This document shows positions 18,168-27,392 of a stretch of 64,000 nucleotides of DNA, piece after piece. The position numbers were made by a program, and so were the translations under genes. How positions within the stretch are numbered: the first letter of the stretch is position 1; the number at the start of each line of letters is the position of its first letter. Under the pieces are notes generated by a model. That model had not been told where the DNA came from, made no database searches, and saw nothing but the letters and a program-made list of their open reading frames with translations. This DNA comes from Marinospirillum perlucidum (lineage in GTDB: Bacteria > Pseudomonadota > Gammaproteobacteria > Pseudomonadales > Halomonadaceae), in contig NZ_QFWJ01000002.1 of NCBI RefSeq assembly GCF_003336805.1, forward strand, positions 248,001-312,000, given 5' to 3'.

Positions 18168-18845
18168 ATGCGAATGATCGATTGTTTTATTGAGGTACTC
18201 GCTTACGTCAAGCAGGTTCAGGAGAAAGTTGATGCCGGTGGTTTTGAACCGGATATCGATGAAGTCCATACCGAGTGCGAACGTCTGCTAGCCGACAAGG
18301 CTCTGGTTTACGCCAGTTTGGGGTATCGCCGGGAGCATTATGAAAAGGCCCGCTTTGCCGTGGTGGCTTTTATTGATGAGACGCTCATGTCTTCCGGCTG
18401 GCAGCATGCTGATGCCTGGGGAGCCCGGCAATTACAGAAAAAATACTATGACACCGCTAATGCCGGTCAGGAATTCTTCCGTGAACTGGATTCCCTGACA
18501 CTGATTGATCCAGCGGATCAGGATGTACGCGAGGTTTTTTACTACTGCCTGGCATTGGGTTTCAAGGGGCGCTTTTTCAGTCCTTCTGAACAGGCTTATC
18601 TGGAAAGGCTACGTATGGAAAATTTTGAGCTTTTGTCTCAGGGGCAAAAGCATCCGTGGGATAGCGAAGTGTCTGTATTGACACCTGAAGCCTACCCCCA
18701 GGTGCCTAAGTCTACCCCCCGGCATCGCAGATTTTCCTATTTGCCATTGTATCTGGGCGGTCCCTTGCTGCTGGTACTGGTGGCTTATGGCCTTATGAGG
18801 ATGGAAGTGGTGGCACTGGCTCAACGCCTGGTGGCACTGATCTAG
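18168..18845 (+). CDS. tssL: T6SS inner-membrane protein TssL (DotU/IcmH family)
   Basis: 225 residues: a cytoplasmic all-helical DotU domain (FIDETLMSSGWQHADAWG, FYYCLALGFKGRFF) and one C-terminal membrane helix (YLPLYLGGPLLLVLVAYGLM, about 191-210). It binds TssM and the baseplate. No C-terminal peptidoglycan-binding (OmpA-like) extension is present. It sits 3 bp after tssK and before tssM. Confidence 0.94.
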   Translation: MRMIDCFIEVLAYVKQVQEKVDAGGFEPDIDEVHTECERLLADKALVYASLGYRREHYEKARFAVVAFIDETLMSSGWQHADAWGARQLQKKYYDTANAGQEFFRELDSLTLIDPADQDVREVFYYCLALGFKGRFFSPSEQAYLERLRMENFELLSQGQKHPWDSEVSVLTPEAYPQVPKSTPRHRRFSYLPLYLGGPLLLVLVAYGLMRMEVVALAQRLVALI

Positions 18846-18877
18846 CCGTCCATGAATAGAGAAAGGAAGGCTGACTC

Positions 18878-21800
18878 GTGAAAACGTTTCTGAAAATACT
18901 CCTGTTTATTTTTGTTTGGGCGCTCATTGCCGGGGCGGTTGTTTTTGTCGCTCTGCTCTTGGGCTACCCCCTAGCAACAGGGATCACTGCAACCCTGGCT
19001 CTGTTTGGGCTTTGGTTACTCTACCGTTTAGGTAAATGGGGCTTGGCACGCTGGCGTGCCCGGGCAAGAGCCAAGCGACTTCTGCAGGAAGGCGAACCTG
19101 ATACTACCCAGGCTTCAGCCAATGAAGATACCCAGCAGCTGGATGCCAGCTTCAAGGGCTTGATGCGCTTTATGAAGGACAGCCCACTGGTCGATAAGGG
19201 GTTGGAACCTGAATACGCTCTGCCTTGGTATCTGTATTTGGGTGAGGAAGAACAAGCAGGTGATCTGCTTAAGGGGGGTCGGGTTTCCCTGCCGACTGAT
19301 ATGGATGCCCAGTTAAATAAAGAAGGTTCGGCGATCAGCTGGTGGCCTTTTAATGAAAGCCTGCTGGTGCAAATCCCCAACCATCTCTACAAGGATCTGG
19401 ATGAACAGGATGCCGAATGGCGTCACCTGCTTTACCTGCTTTCCAAAAAGCGCAGTGAAGAGCCCATCAATGGTTTGATTCTGCCCATCGACTGGTCCTG
19501 GCTGGAAAGCCAGAGCGAAGACAACCTGTTTGAACAGGGGCTGGAATTGCGAAACCAGCTGGGTCAGATGATGAAAGTCATCAAAACCCGCTTCCCGGTA
19601 TATTTTGTCCTCACGGGCATGGAAAAACTGGACGGCGTGGCCAATTGGCAGGAACAGCTTCCCACCCACCTGAAAGATCAGGCTGTGGGCCAGTTGAATA
19701 ATCAACAGCAGGAAGCCGACGAATTTATTGAAGGCAGTCTGGTACACATTGCCGAACGCCTGAAAGACCTGAATGTTTATATTCTGCGTGGTGGCGATCT
19801 GGCTACGGATGCCCTGGTGCTGCCAACTCGTCTGGCTGAACTCCAGGGGCGCTTGCACCAGTTTACTCGCGGTGTCTTCCAGGAGAGTGTCTTTGAAGAA
19901 CTGCCTCGCCTGCGAGGTTTCTATCTGGCCTCATCCCTGCCGGGTGAAGGGGAGCAGAAGCTGCCGCAGGGCCTGTTCTGCCATGACTTTTTTACCAAGG
20001 TTTTGCCGAATGAACGCAACCAGACCGAAAAGGTTCCGGCAGCCGTGCGTGCAGAGAAAGCCATTCGCAATACCTGGGTGGCGGGCTATGCTGCAGTCTT
20101 TATTTTGGTACTGGTCACGCTGGGCTTTATCTACCGTCAGGACACTCTATTTCTCGAAAATATGACCGAACGCTACGCAGGTCAGTTAATCGAGCAGAGT
20201 GACTTTAATAACAACATCGACGTCAACTACAGTTTGGCTAGTCTTCTGGAGCAACTGGAAGAACACAGCTTTCTGCCCTGGCTTAATGATGTGACGGCCA
20301 CACCCGATTTCCAGTTGCGGCTCAATCGTATGCTGGTCAAGCGAGTGGAGCAGAACCTGATTGACCCTCTCGACAAGCATTTGCAATTTGCTGCGGAAAA
20401 ACAGCTGTTCGAGACGGATCTGGTCGGTGATGAACTCAGTCGCGAGATGGCCCGTTTTGTCGGTCAGCTGGTTCGTGAAATCAATCTTCTGCAAGCCTTG
20501 GAAGAAGGGGCTGATGAAGCCGCGTTACGTGAATTGCCTCCGGCTTATACGCGTGAGGATGATGAAGTCCTGGCCTCATTAGATATTGCTCAGTTAAATG
20601 CCCTGAACAATCTCTATTTGGATTTCCTGATTCGTCACAACAATCCCCAGAAGCTGGAAGCAAGACTGCAAACCAAGCGTGCACGCTTGCAGAGAATCTT
20701 GTCCAAAAGTCCGGGTAGCCTGGACTGGTTAATTGATTGGGGTAACCAGGCTGCCAGGGAGGCTGAAGTCCGCCTGGGGGAGTTTTGGCGGGGCATCCGC
20801 GCTGAACAGGATGTGCGAGTACCCGCCGCTTTCACTGCAGAGGGTAAGGCCCAAATTGATGACTTTATCGAGCAGCTTCTGGCTACCCAGGAAGTTGATG
20901 AAAATGCAGCGCGCGTGGATGAACTCATCCCTGGTTTTCAGGAAAGCTACCGGGCGCGCTACCTGGATGCCTGGAAAAACTTTGCACTGAATTTCCAATC
21001 CGGTGTGGATGTTCTCTCCGGTGATAACACCTGGCGTCAGGCTGTTGATCTTCAGGCCACCACACGTAACCAGCATTTTGCACTTCTGGATCGCATGGCC
21101 GTTGAACTGGAGCCCTTTATGGATGAGGAAGCGCCGGAATGGGTGCACCTGGTCAGCATCTATGAAGCCATGAAAGCCTTTGCTCCGGATGCCGCCGGTG
21201 AAGATAAAAGTGCTCTCCAGAAGATGGCTCTGAAACTGCTTAAGAAAGTAGGGAAACTAGGTAAGTTGCTGGCCAAGATAGGCAAGAGCGCTGCAAAAGC
21301 CCAGGATGGTTCCGGCCCTACCCCGGAAGAGCAGGAAATGATGGTGGAAAGAGCCGCCGCGCTCTTGGGTGAATACCAGAGCAATATTCGCGGCATGGCA
21401 CAGGATTCCCAGATTCCCTCCATTGCCCATCTGAGCATGCTGGATCTGTACGCCAACCCGGATAACCCGGCTCAGGGGCAAACCTCCTTGGCTGCCGGTT
21501 ACGGCAACCTGGCTGATCTGCAGGGGCTACTGGGTAGAAACACCGATTTTAATGAACCCTTTTGGGCGGTTTTCCGTGGTCCACTGAACATGTTCCGCCG
21601 TTATCTGGTGCAGCAGTCTGCGGATGAAATGCAGGAACTCTGGGAGCAAAACTTCCTGGCTGCTACCGATGGTGTGCCCCAGGAACGGATGGCCGATTAT
21701 CTTTATGGTCCTGAAGGCCTGGTCTGGATTTTTAAAGCCGAGCATCTGGATACTTTTATTGAACGGCGTTTTGGTGCCGGTTTTGCTCCGAAACGAGCTT

Positions 21801-22306
21801 TTGGCACTCCCTATCCATTGAATGACGAGCTCTTGAACTACCTGGCTCGAGCCGACGAATTCAAGAAACAGAAACAGGATTATTATTCGGTTATTCTCAG
21901 TACGCGGCCAATTTCCACCAATCCGGGAGCCCGCCGTTTGCCTTCCAGCATGCTCTTGCAACTCCAGTGTGAAGAAGGGCTGCAGGAGGTGGAAAACAGT
22001 AACTACCGGGTGGATGCGGAGTTTGTCTGGACTCCAGACTGCACCAATGTGCGTCTGACCATCCAGGTTGAGAACTACAGCTTGGTGAAAAATTACCGCG
22101 GCCCCTATGGTTTTCCCGAATTCCTGGAAGACTTTGCCGATGGCGCAGAGCGTATCTCAGTGGATGAATTCCCACTTTATGCTGATCGACTGGCGGAATG
22201 GAATATCGACTATTTTGATCTCCAGTTCGGCTTGCGCGGACATGGGCGGGTCATTGATGTCCTGAGTGCCAGCCGTCAAAGACTGCCACGCTATATTGTT
22301 GATTAA
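18878..22306 (+). CDS. tssM: T6SS membrane complex protein TssM (IcmF family)
   Basis: 1142 residues, GTG start at 18878. Two N-terminal membrane helices (about 1-50), a cytoplasmic domain, a third helix near residue 400 (VAGYAAVFILVLVTLGFIY), then a long periplasmic domain ending in a beta-rich C-terminus that contacts TssJ. The cytoplasmic domain normally carries a nucleotide-binding loop after LPWYL. Here the aligned stretch reads LGEEEQAGDLLKGG, so the G-x4-GK-S/T loop is absent, and the usual LLDTAGRY downstream is LLVQIPNHLY. Nucleotide binding at this site is therefore unlikely. The structural role should remain, as in TssM proteins that do not need the P-loop. Confidence 0.94.
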   Translation: MKTFLKILLFIFVWALIAGAVVFVALLLGYPLATGITATLALFGLWLLYRLGKWGLARWRARARAKRLLQEGEPDTTQASANEDTQQLDASFKGLMRFMKDSPLVDKGLEPEYALPWYLYLGEEEQAGDLLKGGRVSLPTDMDAQLNKEGSAISWWPFNESLLVQIPNHLYKDLDEQDAEWRHLLYLLSKKRSEEPINGLILPIDWSWLESQSEDNLFEQGLELRNQLGQMMKVIKTRFPVYFVLTGMEKLDGVANWQEQLPTHLKDQAVGQLNNQQQEADEFIEGSLVHIAERLKDLNVYILRGGDLATDALVLPTRLAELQGRLHQFTRGVFQESVFEELPRLRGFYLASSLPGEGEQKLPQGLFCHDFFTKVLPNERNQTEKVPAAVRAEKAIRNTWVAGYAAVFILVLVTLGFIYRQDTLFLENMTERYAGQLIEQSDFNNNIDVNYSLASLLEQLEEHSFLPWLNDVTATPDFQLRLNRMLVKRVEQNLIDPLDKHLQFAAEKQLFETDLVGDELSREMARFVGQLVREINLLQALEEGADEAALRELPPAYTREDDEVLASLDIAQLNALNNLYLDFLIRHNNPQKLEARLQTKRARLQRILSKSPGSLDWLIDWGNQAAREAEVRLGEFWRGIRAEQDVRVPAAFTAEGKAQIDDFIEQLLATQEVDENAARVDELIPGFQESYRARYLDAWKNFALNFQSGVDVLSGDNTWRQAVDLQATTRNQHFALLDRMAVELEPFMDEEAPEWVHLVSIYEAMKAFAPDAAGEDKSALQKMALKLLKKVGKLGKLLAKIGKSAAKAQDGSGPTPEEQEMMVERAAALLGEYQSNIRGMAQDSQIPSIAHLSMLDLYANPDNPAQGQTSLAAGYGNLADLQGLLGRNTDFNEPFWAVFRGPLNMFRRYLVQQSADEMQELWEQNFLAATDGVPQERMADYLYGPEGLVWIFKAEHLDTFIERRFGAGFAPKRAFGTPYPLNDELLNYLARADEFKKQKQDYYSVILSTRPISTNPGARRLPSSMLLQLQCEEGLQEVENSNYRVDAEFVWTPDCTNVRLTIQVENYSLVKNYRGPYGFPEFLEDFADGAERISVDEFPLYADRLAEWNIDYFDLQFGLRGHGRVIDVLSASRQRLPRYIVD

Positions 22307-22319
22307 CCGGGACGTCCAG

Positions 22320-23849
22320 ATGCCTTTAATTGATCAAAGTAATGTGCCCTTGGGCTACCGGTTGCCACCAGGCCAGAGTTCGCTGCCCTGTCGTCTCCTG
22401 GTTATAGCTGATCTGGGAGCAGACAAGGCCGCTACCCAGGCGGAAAACCTGCCCTCAATAGATGCTTGGCTGGCTAAGAATCAGCCATTGCTGGAGCTTC
22501 AAGGTGAAGGCTGGAGTGCTTCAATTCGGGTCGGTGGCCTGTATGACCTGGAACCCAGTGCGCTGTTAGCTCAACTACAGCGGGGAGCTGTGACCGACCT
22601 TGAGGATGATCTGGCGCAGTTACATCGCCAGCAGCAGGAACTCTTCCTGGTCAACAGGATTCTCCACCACCCACGGGTTCGCCAACTGGAAGCCAGCTGG
22701 CGCAGTCTGGATAAACTGCTGAAATTGACTCGTTCAGCCGAGCAGGTGGAAGTTAGTTTCCTGCATATGCAGGCCAGACATCTGCAAGAGGAATTGACCA
22801 GCCAGGAGCTGGAAGCCACGGAACTATTCGATCTGGTTTACTCGCGTGAACTGGGGCAGTACGGGGGCGAGCCCTATTCGGCCCTGGTTGTGGATGCAGC
22901 CTGGACGCTGACTTCCAGTCATGATTTATCCCTTCTTGCCAACCTGGCACGCCTGGGGCAAATGGCGCATCTTCCTGTCATTACTTCGGCTGCAGCAGCT
23001 TCATTTGGTCTCTCCGATTTTAATGAAGAGCTAACCCGCGAGAAGCTGCAGGAGCTGGCTTCCAGTCCGCGGTATATGAAATTCCGCCAGTTGGCGGCAA
23101 CACCGGCAGCTCGCTACCTCTTGTTGGCTATGCCCCGAGTGCTTTTGCGGCCTCCCTATCAGGAGCATCTACAACAGAACTGGTTTCAAGAAACACCGGA
23201 AACCGGTGAAGAGGCACTGGTCTGGGGCAATGCCGCCTATCCCCTGGCAGGTTTGCTATTGCAAAGTTTTAACCAACTGGGTGCCTACACTGGCTTGCTG
23301 GAAGCCTCGGGTAGTCAGGACTATCTCTATCCGCCTTTGCAGCTCACTAGCGCTCAGTTGGCTCAAGCTCCTTTGGAGAGCCAATGGAGCCAGGCTCGTG
23401 TTGCCGAATTAACTCAGGCGGGTTTAACCGCCTTTGTTTCCGGTGGTCGCGGAGATGCTCTGGTTTGTGAAATGCCGGTGATGCTACAGGCGGCCAGCCA
23501 GAGTGATGATGGCGTACATCCGGATAATCAGCTGGTTTATCTGATGACCGTTTGCCGAGTGGCCCATTACCTGAAACAAGCCATGCGTGAACTCATTGGT
23601 AGTAGCGTGACTATCCAGGAAGTCGAAAACGGACTTAACCAATGGCTGCAATCTATTGTTTCCGCACAGGAAAAGCCAACAGCAGAAATCCTGCACCGCA
23701 AGCCATTCCGCTCGGCTGAAGTCCGTTTGGCAAGAGGAGAAACAGGGGCCGCAGAAATGCAATTGCAGCTGCAGCCACATTTGAAATATCAGGGAGAAAG
23801 TTTTGCTTTGAGCCTTGTTGCTGAATTGCCAGGAGAAACTCATGGCTAG
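22320..23849 (+). CDS. TssB/TssC-like chimeric sheath protein
   Basis: 509 residues starting at ATG 22320 (MPLIDQSNVPLGYRLPPG). Residues 1 to about 105 look like a shortened TssB: SLPCRLLVIADL matches LPFKVLVLGQF of TssB, and GLYDLEPSALLAQL matches its LKDFEPDQLTDAI. From about 106 it is TssC-like: ILHHPRVRQLEASWRSLDKL, ELGQYGGEPYSALVVDAAW, LPVITSAAAASFGL and a C-terminal LQPHLKYQGESFALSL. It is diverged from the TssC at 14054 throughout and lacks that protein's first 60-70 residues. It lies between tssM and a second hcp, with an 8-base overlap to the latter. It may cap or modify the sheath, replace it with a second Hcp, or be regulatory. Confidence 0.85.
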   Translation: MPLIDQSNVPLGYRLPPGQSSLPCRLLVIADLGADKAATQAENLPSIDAWLAKNQPLLELQGEGWSASIRVGGLYDLEPSALLAQLQRGAVTDLEDDLAQLHRQQQELFLVNRILHHPRVRQLEASWRSLDKLLKLTRSAEQVEVSFLHMQARHLQEELTSQELEATELFDLVYSRELGQYGGEPYSALVVDAAWTLTSSHDLSLLANLARLGQMAHLPVITSAAAASFGLSDFNEELTREKLQELASSPRYMKFRQLAATPAARYLLLAMPRVLLRPPYQEHLQQNWFQETPETGEEALVWGNAAYPLAGLLLQSFNQLGAYTGLLEASGSQDYLYPPLQLTSAQLAQAPLESQWSQARVAELTQAGLTAFVSGGRGDALVCEMPVMLQAASQSDDGVHPDNQLVYLMTVCRVAHYLKQAMRELIGSSVTIQEVENGLNQWLQSIVSAQEKPTAEILHRKPFRSAEVRLARGETGAAEMQLQLQPHLKYQGESFALSLVAELPGETHG

Positions 23850-24333
23850 ACCAGGATACATGAAAATAACCGGTGCCGATCAGGGTGAACTACAAGGCAG
23901 TGTAGATGATGACCGCTACGGTGAAGGCCTGATCAAAGTCTTGTCATTGACGCACAAGGTCGCCCGTTCCGGTGAAAGTGAAGGCGGAGTGCTTAATGCG
24001 GCAGTGACTCACCAGCCCATCGAACTGGTTAAGCCCATCGATACCTCCTCACCGCTTCTGAATCAGGCTTTATGCGAACAGGAAGCCCTGGATGTCTTGA
24101 TTACCTGGTATCAGGCCGATAACGAGGGTCAGCAGGTGCCTTTTTATCAAATCGAACTGGAGAAGGCACAGATCCTGTCACTGACAACGGAAATGCCCGA
24201 TTGTAACCAACCCTCGCAGGATGGCTGGCATTATCTGGAGCGTTTGCGCCTGGTTTACAAAAGTATCGCTTGGCGAATGGGACCCGGGGGTGAGCAGGAA
24301 TTCATGACCCAGGTCCGTAAGGCAGGAGACTAG
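23842..24333 (+). CDS. T6SS Hcp family protein (second copy)
   Basis: 163 residues of the Hcp fold, starting at ATG 23842 (MARPGYMKITGADQGELQGS) with an AGGAGA ribosome site. It keeps the typical PIELVKPIDTSSPLLNQAL and a C-terminal RLVYKSIAWRM, and differs clearly from the first Hcp. It overlaps the end of the chimeric sheath gene by 8 bases and is followed directly by tssE (ATG right after the stop). The pairing suggests Hcp2 is matched to the chimeric sheath protein or to particular effectors. Confidence 0.9.
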   Translation: MARPGYMKITGADQGELQGSVDDDRYGEGLIKVLSLTHKVARSGESEGGVLNAAVTHQPIELVKPIDTSSPLLNQALCEQEALDVLITWYQADNEGQQVPFYQIELEKAQILSLTTEMPDCNQPSQDGWHYLERLRLVYKSIAWRMGPGGEQEFMTQVRKAGD

Positions 24334-24735
24334 ATGATGCCGCTACTGGATCGTCTGGGGCTAGGAACATCCGGCCCGAGTCTGGCAGAAGATATTGGCT
24401 TGAATCTCGAGCGTTTGGTCAATCTGCGTAAAGGAACGCTACCGCTGGACCCCCGAATGGGGCTGGAGTTGTTGCCGCAGTTGCAGCTGGGCGCTGACGA
24501 GCAGCAGTTGGAAGCCTTGATGCATGCCATTCAAGAACAAATCCGTCGCTATGAGCCTCGACTCAAAGCCACCAGTTTACGCATGCAGCAGATAAAAGAT
24601 GCCCTCCTGCTGCAGGCCGAGCTTCAGGCTAATCAGGGGCACGTGGAATTTTTGCTGGTTTACGGTAAGGACCAGTATCTACAGGTTCACCTGCCGGGAA
24701 CTGCCACCTATCAGAAGGTATTGGCCCATGTTTGA
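24334..24735 (+). CDS. tssE: T6SS baseplate protein TssE (gp25-like)
   Basis: 133 residues of the phage gp25-like lysozyme-fold family, a baseplate wedge component that starts sheath polymerisation. Family-typical are the short DRL start, SLAEDIGLNLERLVNLRKG, a middle helix, and the C-terminal VEFLLVYGKDQYLQV. Translation starts immediately after the hcp2 stop. Its stop overlaps the tssF start by 8 bases. Confidence 0.9.
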   Translation: MMPLLDRLGLGTSGPSLAEDIGLNLERLVNLRKGTLPLDPRMGLELLPQLQLGADEQQLEALMHAIQEQIRRYEPRLKATSLRMQQIKDALLLQAELQANQGHVEFLLVYGKDQYLQVHLPGTATYQKVLAHV

Positions 24736-26437
24736 TCTTTATTATCGGGATGAACTGGATCGACTGCACCAGTTGGCAACGGACTATGCTGAGAAAGAGC
24801 CTGAGTTGGCTCGTCATCTGGTGCCAGGCAGCGATCCGGATGTTGAAAGACTGCTGGAAGGGGTTGCCTTTTTAACCGCTGGCTTGCGGGACCAGATGGA
24901 GCGTCAGGCTCCCGAACTGACACGCAACCTGTTGGAGGTGGCCGCACCCAACAGCCTGTTGGCTCTGCCCTCAACAACCCTTTTGCAGGTTCAGCCTCGC
25001 TCCAGTCTGAAAGAGCCTCTGGAACTACCGGCCGGCACTCCCGTGGGCAGCAATCCGCGCCTGGATAAAAAAGTGGTTTTTACTACTTCCCAGAATTGCC
25101 GCATTCTGCCGCTGGAAATGACCGCTTGTGAGATCAGCGAAACATCCAGCCAAAAACAAGAAGCAACCCGTGTCTTGGATCTGGAGTTCCAGGCCAATGC
25201 CATGACTTTGGCAGAACTACTGGATGACCAGCCGCTGGATGTTTTGATTAGTGGCAAGCTGGCACAAAGAGCCGACATCTATTGGCTTTTGGTGCATGCC
25301 AGTGAAAACCTTGAAGTCCTGATCGATGGCCAGAAACAGGAGCAAATAGCCTGTCGAGTGGGCCCCAGTCCCAAGGGTTGCCCACTGGATGCCGGAGATC
25401 TCAATGCTGCAGTAAAAGGCTATTTTCATAACCCGGAAACCAATCTGGCCATGCAGCTAACTTTTTCGGGAATGGAAAATCTTGCGGCAACCCGAATGAC
25501 ACTCAGGTTTTACCTGGATGACTCTCGAATCAGTCTGCCGCGAGTGGGTGTGGATAACTTTCATCTCAATACCGTGCCCGCTCACAATCTATTCACACGC
25601 CAGTTACCACCTTTTTTACGCAATGACTTTCTGCTGAGTCAGCCGCTGCAAGTAAGATCACGTCAGGGCGAAGATCTTTTGATTCAGAAAATCAAAAAAG
25701 TGGAAGGCAGCTATTCGGATAATAATGAAAGCCACGTGTATCAGCCCTACTGGCAAGTGGAAGAGCGTCGCAAAGCCCATGCCTATCAAATTCGACACAG
25801 CCGTAATGAATTGACCGGCTTGCCCGAATTTGGGCTGGTTTTGGCCAAAGGCAAAGAGGTTAAACGGGGCCGCGAAGAAATGCTGCGGGTGGAAGCCCTG
25901 TGCAGTAACGGCAGAACGGCTGCAGGTTTGTTGCCCGGTGACTTGAACACTCATGTTCAGGGTTCTCCCGAGCAGGTGGATTTCACTAACCTCACTACAA
26001 CTACAGCCTGGAAAGCACCCGCTTTGGATCCTGATTCTGAAGAGCGCAAGGTGCTGGACCTTTCCGCGCACTCGGCCAGTATTTTCAGTTACTCAGGTTT
26101 GATTCGGCATTTACGCAGCCTGGCTGATCAAGTTAGCCCGGATGAGGCCCAGCGCCACATCAATGAAAAGAAGATCCAAGCGATCCGCGATCTACAGGTG
26201 GTTGCCAAGGAGAAACTGCTGGGGCAAGCCCTCTATCGGGGTTTGCAGCTGGAAATCACCATCAGTAGCAACGCCTTTAACAGTCTGGGAGAAACCTTGG
26301 TGTTCTGTGATCGACTCAACCAACTGTTTAGCCAAGCAGCCCCCATCAATCATTTTACTGCGTTGAAGGTGAATGAACTCAAAACGGGAGAGGACTTCTC
26401 ATGGCCAGCACAGCTGAGTCAGCAACTGCTCGGATAA
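24728..26437 (+). CDS. tssF: T6SS baseplate protein TssF
   Basis: 569 residues, the wedge subunit that pairs with TssG. It starts at ATG 24728 (MFDLYYRDELDRLHQLATDY), the standard TssF opening; an upstream extension in this frame is only read-through inside tssE. Conserved segments: HLVPGSDPDVERLLEGVAFL, NNESHVYQPYWQVEER-like middle, and C-terminal RGLQLEITISSNAF. It overlaps tssE by 8 bases and tssG by 37, a sign of tight coupling. Confidence 0.95.
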   Translation: MFDLYYRDELDRLHQLATDYAEKEPELARHLVPGSDPDVERLLEGVAFLTAGLRDQMERQAPELTRNLLEVAAPNSLLALPSTTLLQVQPRSSLKEPLELPAGTPVGSNPRLDKKVVFTTSQNCRILPLEMTACEISETSSQKQEATRVLDLEFQANAMTLAELLDDQPLDVLISGKLAQRADIYWLLVHASENLEVLIDGQKQEQIACRVGPSPKGCPLDAGDLNAAVKGYFHNPETNLAMQLTFSGMENLAATRMTLRFYLDDSRISLPRVGVDNFHLNTVPAHNLFTRQLPPFLRNDFLLSQPLQVRSRQGEDLLIQKIKKVEGSYSDNNESHVYQPYWQVEERRKAHAYQIRHSRNELTGLPEFGLVLAKGKEVKRGREEMLRVEALCSNGRTAAGLLPGDLNTHVQGSPEQVDFTNLTTTTAWKAPALDPDSEERKVLDLSAHSASIFSYSGLIRHLRSLADQVSPDEAQRHINEKKIQAIRDLQVVAKEKLLGQALYRGLQLEITISSNAFNSLGETLVFCDRLNQLFSQAAPINHFTALKVNELKTGEDFSWPAQLSQQLLG

Positions 26438-27360
26438 GCCGGGAAGCCCAGCGCTACTCCCTGCTGCAGCTGATTCGCTGGATCAAGGCGGTAGATCCGG
26501 GCAGCCAGCTGCGTTTGCGCCCCAACCTGCAGGCCGGTCTGGCTGCGCGTGAGGTTGATGCCGCCTGGAAGGAAGATGATCTCTGGTATGTGCAGATCAA
26601 TCTGCCCGGTCTTTATGGGCGAACTTCGCCACTTCCGGCCTATATTACCGAGTTGCTGCAACAGGCAGAGCAATCGGAGCGTACAGCTCCTCGGGCGCTT
26701 CTGGATTTACTCAATCAGCGGCTTTATGAATTGTTGCTGCTGACCCTGAGTAAAGGGTATCCGGCTGTGCGTGACATCGAATGGGAAGAAACAGGCTGGC
26801 AACAGCTGCTCACCCGTTTGCTGGGGGTGAGTCCGGACGATCAAAAAAAGCTGCCACCCGTTAGTTGGTTGCTGCAACACTTTGATTTGCTGACTAGTTC
26901 ACAGCGTAGCGCAGCAGGATTAAGTAAGCTCTTGCACAGTTATTTGCAGTTTCCGGTTCGGGTCGAAGAATGTGCCAGCAGAAAAGTGTTGGTGGATACT
27001 GCCTCCTGGTCACGGCTGGGCGAAGCCAATCATGGTCTGGGTGAAAGTGCCTGGCTGGGCAGTCGCATTACTGATAGCAACGGCAAAATACGTATCCACC
27101 TGGGGCCTATCAGTCACGGGCAATATAGTCGATTAGTCAGTGATACCCAGCAATGGCAACTATTGCAGACGCTGGTGAAAATCTATTTGGGCGTTAATCT
27201 CGAATGCCAGTTGGTCTTTACCCTTGAACCCCCACGCCAGCAGGTTTCACTGGGCGATGCTGCCTGGGGCTTTTTAGGTAAAAACAGCTGGTTGTTGAAA
27301 CAAGAAGACAGTGGGCAGCGGGATTATCTGACTGCCAGTTTGACATTGATTAAACGGTAG
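26401..27360 (+). CDS. tssG: T6SS baseplate protein TssG
   Basis: 319 residues, partner of TssF in the baseplate wedge. It has the TssG pattern of an early QRYSLLQLIRWIKAVDPG, then LPGLYGRTSPLPAYITELL and a C-terminal LVKIYLGVNLECQLVFTL. ATG 26401 has a GAGAGG ribosome site; the 37-base overlap with tssF is longer than usual, so a later start cannot be excluded. Confidence 0.93.
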   Translation: MASTAESATARISREAQRYSLLQLIRWIKAVDPGSQLRLRPNLQAGLAAREVDAAWKEDDLWYVQINLPGLYGRTSPLPAYITELLQQAEQSERTAPRALLDLLNQRLYELLLLTLSKGYPAVRDIEWEETGWQQLLTRLLGVSPDDQKKLPPVSWLLQHFDLLTSSQRSAAGLSKLLHSYLQFPVRVEECASRKVLVDTASWSRLGEANHGLGESAWLGSRITDSNGKIRIHLGPISHGQYSRLVSDTQQWQLLQTLVKIYLGVNLECQLVFTLEPPRQQVSLGDAAWGFLGKNSWLLKQEDSGQRDYLTASLTLIKR

Positions 27361-27392
27361 CCTTGCTGCCTCAGGTCACGATGGAGAGTTCT

